From NCBI RefSeq assembly GCF_963576675.1, contig NC_088913.1, forward strand, positions 74,709,001-74,773,000: 64,000 nt of DNA. Reading direction: 5' to 3'. The notes under the pieces are model-generated. The model had not been told where the DNA came from and did not search any database. It saw nothing but the letters and a program-made list of their open reading frames with translations. Numbering within the stretch: position 1 is the first letter of the stretch; each line of letters begins with the position of its first letter. Below are positions 56,279-64,000 of the stretch, one piece after another. This stretch comes from Euphorbia lathyris (lineage: Eukaryota > Streptophyta > Magnoliopsida > Malpighiales > Euphorbiaceae). The position numbers and the translations under genes are program-made.

Positions 56279-56810
56279 GGGTCTTGATAGGGGTCAAAAA
56301 CCCCTATCTTTGGGTACGGTTTTAGGACGGGTTTTAGAGTTATTTGGTTAATAAGCGAGCAATTCTCGCATTTAAATGCTTTTGTGTGAGTTAGTTAGGA
56401 ATTGGAAACGTTCTATTTACTTTTCGTCGTTTAAGCCCGTTTTGTGATCAATTTAGGCGAACACGGCCGAAATAGCATGCATATTAGAATTCCGTTATCT
56501 TTTGAAGCTAATTGGTCTGTCAAAAGTCGCACCAAATGAAGCGTTTGCTCAAAATAAACGATTGACGGATCAATTTGGCTTTTGGACTAATGTTTTCTGG
56601 AGTTTTTATGCGTGTGCAGGTGTAAGTTCGGACAAAAAAGGGCATAGAACTCATCAAGCTTGAATCGAGCACGCTTCGGGCGAAAACGCTCGGCGAGCAG
56701 GGCCCCACGGGCCATTTCTGCTCGCCGAGCAGGCCGCCAGAGGCCTGCTCGGCGAGCAGGAGCCTGCTCGCCGAGCAGCCCTGCGGGAATTGGTCAAAAA
56801 GACCAATTCC
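56279..56810. repeat. Hairpin-rich segment between two Gypsy remnants
   Basis: Begins with a hairpin GATAGGGGT-CAAAA-ACCCCTATC (56286-56308) and ends with GGAATTGGTC-AAAAA-GACCAATTCC (56786-56810). Between 56688 and 56778 are four copies of the near-palindrome CTGCTCGCCGAGCAG, two of which form an 18-bp-arm hairpin (56718-56759). It may be an LTR or end of Gypsy-C but no primer site or mate was found. Confidence 0.6.
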
Positions 56811-57417
56811 GCCCCCACGAAGCCACGTTCGGCCCCTCGTTTTTGCCCAATAAGTTGTGGGCCACAAATTTGTGAACAAGATTGAGAAGTGGGTCTAGGA
56901 GAGCGACTGGGCTAGCAGTCTGGAAGTTAAAGTCTGATATGCTTGTGAGTTGTTCCCAAGCTATATCTTTTGTTATAGGCTTCTCAAAGTCTGAGATTGC
57001 CTCTAGGTCGTTATAAACTCCCATTAGGGCTGCTAGTGTGGTGCCATCGAGACGGTAGGGTTTACCGTTTAGTCTAAAAGAGTGTTTCCCACCGCCCAAG
57101 GGTAGCTCTTTTTTCCAAGTGGTCAAGAATTCCATGGTAAAGTTGTGATAAACTGGAGTCTGTTTGGTGGCTAGTCTATACCAGCCGTGGAATTTGAGGA
57201 TTTCATTGAAATCCTTCTTTAAACCTATACTCGATAAATAAGTTTGATCAACAACTATGTGTGTAGCAAGGTCTTGCTTGGAAAACCTATCGTACAATAT
57301 TCCCTCATCAATAAGACCAAAGGGTGGATCATACTTAGCTTGGAGGCTTTCGTCGAACTCGACCTCAGATTCGGCTTCATTCTCGACGACGACCTTAGCT
57401 TTGCCTTTCCGACCCAT
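56794..57417 (-). pseudogene. Gypsy-C accessory ORF
   Basis: Minus strand, from ATG 57417: MGRKGKAKVVVENEAESEVE, then SIGLKKDFNEILKFHGWYRL, TPVYHNFTMEFLTTWKKELP and YRLDGTTLAALMGVYNDLEA. The pattern (GW..L, P.Y..L..EF, then a short strand and a helix ending in LAALMG) is the plant transposon-protein domain seen also in the Copia-B extra ORF. It runs into the hairpin segment and stops at 56794. In Athila-type elements such ORFs lie after pol. Here pol is absent. Confidence 0.65.
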
Positions 57418-58342
57418 AGTTCCTGAGGAATAGACCAAAAATAGAAGAGTTAGAACATATTTACAAGTTTCAACATAAACCCCCAAACAACCATTCATAG
57501 GCAAAAATCATAGCTTTAGGAACTTAGGGACTAAACCATAAGTATTTGGTCCCTAAGTGTTTCACCCGAAATTCACAAATTCATGCAAAATTGGAGATAC
57601 CCAATGACTAAAACATAAAAAGAATGCAATTCACAACTCCATTGATACGTTTCTAACTATAATTTGAATAGTTGAACTTTGAGCTAAAATGGGGATTTTA
57701 CCCAAATTGAGCAATTTCTCCAAATATCCACAAATTGAGAATGGAAATCACACCCAAGCTATAAATTAATCATCATGTCAACACAAATTGCAAGGAAATC
57801 AAGAATTTAAAAGCAAACAAGAGATTAATTTGAGAAAAGAGAGAGAAACCTAAAACTTAGGTTTTTCTTAAAACTCAAAAATTATCACCCTAAGCTAAAA
57901 TCTAAGCCTAGAAACATGTTAGAAATCAAAAATAGGTAAAGATTCATACCTTAAATCTTAAATTCGGGTTAGAATGGTGGATTTGGGGGGTTAGGTTTGG
58001 AGAAGCAAAAGGAGAAGAAGAAGGGAAGAAGAAAAGAATAGAATAAAAGAAAGAAGAGAGAAGGGAAGAAGAAGGTGGGGAAGGGGATGATGAGTCACCC
58101 CCCCCTTTTTCTTATTCTTTCTTCCTTTTTTCTTTTATTTTATATTTCTTCTTCCTTTCTTTTTCTCTTTTTTTTTTTTTTTTAGAGTGCGGGGGAACAA
58201 AGTTTGACAGTGCAAATAAACAACGAGATTAAAATTCAATAATCAATAAAGGAAAATTAAAACAAAAAGAAAAGGGAATGCATAATGGAATTGTTCAAAC
58301 TTTGAATTAAAAACCGAGGAGAACCCGATTTCTCCCCCGTAC
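57418..58342. other. Gypsy-C untranslated stretch with purine/pyrimidine switch
   Basis: No gene. 57991-58095 is almost pure A/G (GGAGAAGAAGAAGGGAAGAA) and 58098-58185 almost pure C/T ending in a long T-run. The two tracts are loosely complementary. It separates the gag from the accessory ORF, where pol would be expected. Confidence 0.65.
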
Positions 58343-59218
58343 TCAATCCTTTCTCAGGATCTTTGGATTCTTCTCCATTATGCTCGGGAGAGAACCCTGT
58401 GGCCTTTCCTGCCTGTCCCTATTAATCTGAGCTACCTGATTGCTCAAATCCTTGCAGAAGGCTTCGTTGTTGGCAAGCCTAGCCGAGATCTCCTTCAAAA
58501 GAGTGATCACTTCGTCAAATTCCTTAGGGTGTTGCACTGGCCCTTGATTTTGCTGTTGGTATGGGGGCATGCCAAGTCCCTGCTCTCTATGCTCTTGAAC
58601 AAATCCGCTAGGAGGTCGGAGCACATTTTGATTTGAATTCCCATAAGAGAGGTTCGGGTGCTGAGGCCTCCTGTAGTTGCCATTGTTGTTGTTGTTGTAG
58701 GAGTTGTAGTTGTTGGGGTTGGAGTTTTTATAGTTCTGATTGTATCTCGGCTGCCCCCCAACATAGTTGACCATCTCCACCCCATCTCTAGCGAAAGGGC
58801 TACCTGCTTGACAATCCTTTCCATTGTGGTCGCCGCCACAGTGCACGCAGGTGGGAGGTCGGCTGAGCGTAGCCAACAGTACGTCCATTTTCCTACTCAA
58901 ATCTGCAACAACCGGATTCTGTTCCTGTTCTTCCACAGCAAATACCCGCTGCCTTGTGGGGCCGGCGAGCTTCTGTTCTTGCCACTGCACACTCTTCCTG
59001 GCCAGCTCGTTAATCATGTCATATGCCTCTGTTGCTGTCTTTCTAAACAAATCTCCACCCGCTGCGGAGTCCACAATGGCTCTGTTGGTGGGTGTTAGTC
59101 CGTGATAGAAGACGCTCACTAACTGATGCTTGGGTATGTCATGATGAGGGCACATGCGCAGCATTTTTCTGAATCGAGTCCAAGATGTGTGGAGCGCCTC
59201 ATGCTCGGGTTGGTCTAG
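58343..59218 (-). pseudogene. Gypsy-C gag
   Basis: Minus strand. From the junction at about 59218: LLDQPEHEALHTSWTRFRKM, LRMCPHHDIPKHQLVSVFYH, then ATEAYDMINELARKSVQWQE, a short knuckle CVHCGGDHNGKDC and an Asn/Tyr-rich low-complexity stretch (NNYNSYNNNN). This is the C-terminal two thirds of an Athila-like gag. Its N-terminus is replaced by Copia-C, which starts at 59221 in the opposite direction. Confidence 0.85.
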
Positions 59219-59240
59219 CAACCTTGAGTTGATCCATACC

Positions 59241-60991
59241 ATGGGCGAAAACAGCACTCGGTTTCTCCCTGGAAACCAGACAACTCAGATATTACCTGAG
59301 GGGCTGTCCATTACCAGGCCTCCCCTATTCTTCGGGTCAAACTATACCTTTTGGAAGAATAGGATGAAAAACTTCATTCAAGCTACAAACATGAGTGCCT
59401 GGCTATCTATAGTCCAAGGCCCGTTTGTACCTGTGAAAGTTGTTGATGACCAGTCAGTTGTTAAAGCTGAGGTTGAATGGACAGAGGATGATCTTAAGAA
59501 GCTTTAAAACCATGCTTCGGCTATCAATATGCTTCACTGTGCGCTCGATGCTGCAGAATATAAAAAAATCTCAGGTTGTGAGTCGGCACAAGAGATCTGG
59601 AAAAAGCTGGAAGTCACCTACGAGGGAACAAACAAAGTAAAAGAATCCAAGGTGAATCAGCAGATGAGACTGTACGAGCTGTTCGAGATGAACAATGATG
59701 AGGGCATTTCAGACATGAACGCAAGGTTCACCAACATCATTAATGAGCTCAAGAGACTTGGGAAAATCTTCACTGAGGAAGAACAAGTCAAAAAGATACC
59801 CAGGAGTCTTCCAAAAGACTGGCAAGCAAAGAAGACAGCAGTTGAGGAAGCTCAGGATTTAACCACCTACAAATATGACGAACTCATCGGTTCATTGCTG
59901 ACCCATGAGATATCAATGAAGAACTTTGAGGTGAAGGAAAAATCTGATGACAAGAAGCAGAAGTCACTTGTCATGAAGGCTGACTCCACTGACGGGAGTT
60001 CAACTGATGATGAGGAGATGGCTATGTTTACAAGAAAGATGAAGAGGCTGTTCAGGAAGAACGACCAATATTCCAAAAAGCCTTACAAAAAGTTTGATAA
60101 GTATAAGGCTGACTCAAGCGATAGCAAATACAGAAAGGACAGCTCAAAGCCCATTACATGCTTTGAGTGCCACCAAGATGGCCATATTAAGTCAAACTGC
60201 CCCACGCTGAGGAAAGAAAAGAAAAGCGGGAAGAAGGCAATGGTGGCTACTTGGAGTGACAGTGATGAATCTTCATCAACAGAAACTGAGGCCACCGAGT
60301 CAGCGAAGATATGCTTTATGGCTGACGAACTTGTTGAGCCATGCATTTCTGAGCATGCTGACCTATCTGATGAGTCAGATAATGAAGAGCAATCTAATGA
60401 GGTAATCTCACTCTCTCAACTCAGAAATGAAATGGGTAACGCCCTGAGTGATCTCTATACACTTAATAAAAAGTGTAATAGGAAGATTAAAACACTCAGC
60501 CGGCGCTGTGATGAAGTAGAAGAGGTCAAACTGAGTGACCTCAGATACCTTCTTCAAGACAACTCAGTTTTGCATGAAAATATGAAAATCATCCATGAGT
60601 CTGTCTCTGAAGTCCAGTCAGTTTCAAAGAAACTGAGGAAGGATGTCACAACCATTCAGAACCAATTAAAGGTTCCAAACAAAAACAATTTTCCGCTGAG
60701 AACTCAGTATCAAGGTACACAGTACCAAGGTACTCAGCAGAGAAGAAATCCCCAGCGAAAAGTCCAATGTGATTTTTATGGGAAGTTAGGACACACTACT
60801 AAAGTGTGCTGGCACGCTCAGCACTGGGGTGCTGACAAGTCAGTAAGAAATCCTAAACAGAAGGTCAGTTGTGACTTCTGTGGAAAGAATGGCCATACTG
60901 TCCATGTATGCCGCCATAAAATAAAATATGATGCTATACCTGTTGCACCTAACCAGGACCCAAAAAGAGTTGGGTACCTAAAAGTAACTAG
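59241..60991 (+). pseudogene. Copia-C gag
   Basis: MGENSTRFLPGNQTTQILPE start at 59241. A TAA at 59505-59507 replaces a Gln codon, and the same frame resumes to 61046. Knuckle 1 is intact (CFECHQDGHIKSNC) while knuckle 2 is broken (CDFYGKLGHTTKVC), the reverse of Copia-B. Knuckle 3 (CDFCGKNGHTVHVC) is intact. A 4-bp deletion near 60955 makes the frame miss the ancestral TAG at 60989-60991. Confidence 0.9.
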
Positions 60992-60996
60992 TTACA

Positions 60997-61988
60997 ATGC
61001 AGGTAAGCCTGAGATGTGCCGAGAAGTCAAAGATGTGGTATATTGACAGCGCATGCTCAAGGCATATGACGGGTGATGAAACTCAGTTCATCACGTTTGA
61101 ACGTAAACGAGGAGGGAGTGTAAGTTTTGGAGACAACAAGAAGGGTAAGATAGTAGGCTCAGGAACCGTCGGAGGTAACCCTACTATTGAATCTGTCTCC
61201 CTAGTCAGCGGACTCAAATATAACTTACTCAGCGTAGCTCAGCTATGTGACAATGGGAGAAAAGTTATATTTGATGCTACTGGATGTAAAATATACGAGG
61301 GTAAAACTAATGAGTTAATCTTAACTGCCCCTCGGATAGACAATGTCTTTATGCTAAACCTCGAAAGGAAGTTTTCAAAAACTGTATGCTTAGTCACAAA
61401 GGAAGAAAATTCCTGGCTATGGCACATGAGACTTGGTCATGTAAGCATGGACCTCCTGGCCAAATTAGCAAGAAAGCAATTGGTTGAGGGACTGCCTGAA
61501 CTTAAATTTCAAAAAGATCAATTATGCCATGCCTGCCAAGCTGGAAAACAAACCAAGCAATCTTTTCAAAGTAAAAACATTGTCTCAACTAAGCGTCCGT
61601 TAGAAATGCTACACTTGGATCTCTTTGGTCCAGTCCAGCCGCTGAGTCTGGGTGGAAGAAGGTTTTCCTTGGTTATTGTAGATGATTTCTCTCGGTACAC
61701 ATGGGTTATCCTGCTGACCAGTAAGGATGAGACTTTTGAGACATTTTCAAACTTGGTTAGAAAAATTGAAAATGAGAAAGACCTAAAATTAGCTCATATC
61801 CGTAGTGATAATGGTGGAGAATTCAAGAACCAAAAGTTTGTTGAATTCTGTGAAGCCAGCGGCATTCGGCATTGACCACAATTTCTCTGCTCCTAGAACG
61901 CCTCAGCAAAATGGGGCTATTGAAAGGAAGAACAGAACTCTGGTTGAGATTTCCAGGACAATGCTGGATGAGCATAGGCTTCCAAAAG
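60997..61988 (+). pseudogene. Copia-C pol: protease and integrase N-terminus
   Basis: Opens with ATG (MQVSLRCAEKSKMWYIDSAC) five bases after the gag stop position. Protease DSACSRHMTG. Integrase zinc motif WLWHMRLGHVSMD/CHACQAGK. The core VIVDDFSRYTW and RSDNGGEFKN are present. A frameshift near 61865 (GIRH-stop) is followed by [20 protein letters not shown] in another frame, and an extra A near 61985 shifts it again. Confidence 0.9.
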
Positions 61989-64000
61989 TATTTTTGGGGA
62001 GAAGCTGTCAACACAGCATGCTATATTCTGAATAGGGCTTTAGTTAGACCTATACTTAAGAAAACCCCATATGAACTTTGGAAAGGACGAAAGCCCAACA
62101 TTGGATACTTTCGTGCCTTTGGCTGTATGTGTTTTATTTTAAATACCAAAGATAGCTTAGCCAAATTTGATTCAAAAGCTGATGAGGCTATCTTTCTAGG
62201 CTACTCAACAAACAGTAAAGCATACAGAGTTTTTAATAAGAGAACTCAAGTATTAGAAGAATCTATACATGTGCAATTCGATGAAACTAACCCTGCAGGA
62301 AGATACCAGCCGCTGACAGAAGATGAACCAAACTCAGCACCTGCTGATCAAGAACCAGCTACTGAGTCCTTCATAAAACGGCTGACCAAGAGTAAGAGTG
62401 AACCTAAAATTACTTTCACTGACCTATCTACTTCTGCAGAGAATGTTGAAACACAGATAGAACAAGACACAAGTCTACCAAAGGAGATAAGAGTCCCAAG
62501 AGGGCATTCAGAAAATGCAATTCTTGACTCAGCTGGAAATACGCTGATGACAAGAAATCAACTAAGGAAGTATCTCAGCAATGTAGCTTTTGTCTCAGTA
62601 CTTGAGCCGAAGAACTTTGCCGAAGCTGAGGATGACGAATTCTGGATGAATGCCATGCAAGAGGAACTCAATCAGTTCAGGAGAAATAATGTATGGGAGC
62701 TAGTGCCACATCTTAGGAGCCAAAAGACCATTGGAACGAGATGGGTCTTCAGGAACAAGCTAGATGAGCAAGGAAACGTAGTCAGAAACAAGGCAAGACT
62801 TGTAGCTCAGGGCTACAGTCAGCAAGAAGGTATAGACTATGGTGAGACCTTTGCCCCAGTGGCAAGGCTAGAAGCTATTAGGATTTTATGTGCATATGCA
62901 TCTTACATGAACTTTAAACTGTTTCAAATGGATGTCAAAAGTGCCTTTCTTAATGGAGTAATAGACGAGGAGGTCTATGTAAATCAGCCTCCAGGGTTTG
63001 TGGATTCTAAGTTCCCAAACCACGTTTACAAACTCAAAAAGGCTCTGTATGGACTCAAGCAAGCACCACGTGCTTGGTATGAGAGGCTGACCAACTTTTT
63101 ACTGACTAGAGGTTACGTCAGGGGTCAAGCTGATACAACCTTATTCATTAAGAGAAAGGGTAAAGATACCCTGCTGGCTCAAATATATGTAGATGATATT
63201 ATATTTGGTGCTACTAATGAATCTATGTGCAAGGAATTTAGCAAACAAATGCAGACTGAATTCGAAATGTCAATGATGGGAGAACTCAACTTCTTCCTCG
63301 GACTTCAAATCAAGCAAGGAAAGAATGGCATATTCATAAGTCAAGCTAAATATGCCAAGGAGATATTGAAGAAATATGAACTAGAACATTGTAAGCCAAT
63401 ATCCACTCCTATGGGCACTGAAACTGTCCTTTGTGCTGATGAGAATGGTAAGTCAGTAGACAGCAAGTTATACCGAGGTATGATTGGCTCTTTACTTTAC
63501 TTAACAGCAAGTAGACCGGACATTCAGTTCTCAGTATGTTATTGTGCTAGATATCAAGCTAACCCTAAGGAATCCCATTACATAGCCGTAAAAAGGATCC
63601 TTAGATATTTGCAAAGCTCAGTAAATGCAGGTCTGTGGTATCCAAACACTCATGACTTTACACTCATCGGATACACTGACGCTGACTATGGACGAGACAA
63701 GCTGGAAAGAAAAAGCACCTCTGGAGGATGCCAATTCCTAGAAAGCTGTCTTGTATCTTGGTTCAGCAAGAAGCAGGCGTCAGTAGCCCTGTCCACAACT
63801 GAAGCTGAGTACATTGCTGCTGGGAGCTGTGTTGCTCAGGTCCTTTGGATTAAGCAACAGCTTGAAGATTATGGTGTTCAAACAAAGACAATTCAAGTCA
63901 AATGCGACAACAAAAGTGCAATTGACCTCTCAAAGAACCCAATTCAACACAGCAGGATGAAACATGTCAGCATACGACATCACTTCATCAGAGATCATGT
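61989..64000 (+). CDS. Copia-C pol: integrase end, RT and RNase H, open to the window edge
   Basis: From [20 protein letters not shown] the frame stays open for about 670 codons to the end of the window. It covers the integrase C-terminus, RT ([45 protein letters not shown], the intact catalytic IYVDDIIFG near 63187-63213) and RNase H ([53 protein letters not shown]). Unlike Copia-B it keeps YVDD. It has no start of its own because it is the continuation of the frameshifted pol. It runs off the right edge. Confidence 0.88.

Larger units (their letters stand above)
59221..64000 (+). mobile_element. Copia-C: second copy of the Copia-B family, 5'-truncated
   Basis: Homology with Copia-B starts abruptly at ACCTTGAG (59221; 39480 in Copia-B), 20 bases before the gag ATG. 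The LTR and primer site are missing. It runs through gag and pol and leaves the window within RNase H. It is damaged at different sites from Copia-B. Confidence 0.93.

Overview
This window is nuclear DNA from a flowering plant, most likely a eudicot. The evidence is three class I cytosolic small heat-shock protein (sHSP) genes with plant-type TATA and heat-shock-element promoters, L1-type LINEs with RNase H tails, Copia and Gypsy LTR retrotransposons primed from plant-type primer sites, a Helitron and many MITEs. No rRNA, tRNA or CRISPR was found. The only convincing host genes are the sHSP copies at 11.4-11.9, 23.8-24.3 and 52.6-53.1 kb, all on the minus strand. The first two are intact. The third is frameshifted at its C-terminus.

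Layout: 0-4.9 kb is an AT-rich repeat carrying a Helitron (589-3183) and a large foldback MITE (3195-4480). 4.9-8.6 kb is a 5'-truncated LINE (LINE-A, plus strand). 8.7-11.2 kb holds LINE scraps and a MITE. 11.4-12.1 kb is sHSP-1. 13.1-20.6 kb is a near full-length LINE (LINE-B, minus strand) that is interrupted by a copy of its own unoccupied target site. 22.8-23.4 kb is a tandem repeat plus a TRIM-like LTR. 23.8-25.0 kb is sHSP-2 and a MITE. 25.6-50.7 kb is one nested retrotransposon block. 50.9-53.3 kb is a diverged duplicate of the sHSP-1 region carrying sHSP-3. 53.4-59.2 kb holds two Gypsy remnants in opposite orientations. 59.2-64.0 kb is a second copy of the large Copia family, running off the window.

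The nest can be read from target-site duplications. Copia-A is the oldest. It is split by Gypsy-A (29799-50064, TSD GACTC), which is in turn split by the SIRE-like Copia-B (38096-49560, TSD AGTTC, two 1342-bp LTRs). Copia-A also holds a solo LTR related to Copia-B. Its two halves lie in opposite orientation with about 47 bp of shared sequence at the break, so about 24.5 kb appears to have been inverted. The break lies at a 26-bp perfect palindrome that opens a run of seven hairpins.

Copia-B carries a third open reading frame of about 950 codons between pol and the 3' LTR, behind what looks like its own TATA promoter. All the mobile-element ORFs carry stops or frameshifts, except the last about 2 kb of Copia-C, which is open to the window edge. 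Element names such as LINE-A or Copia-B are local labels, not database names.
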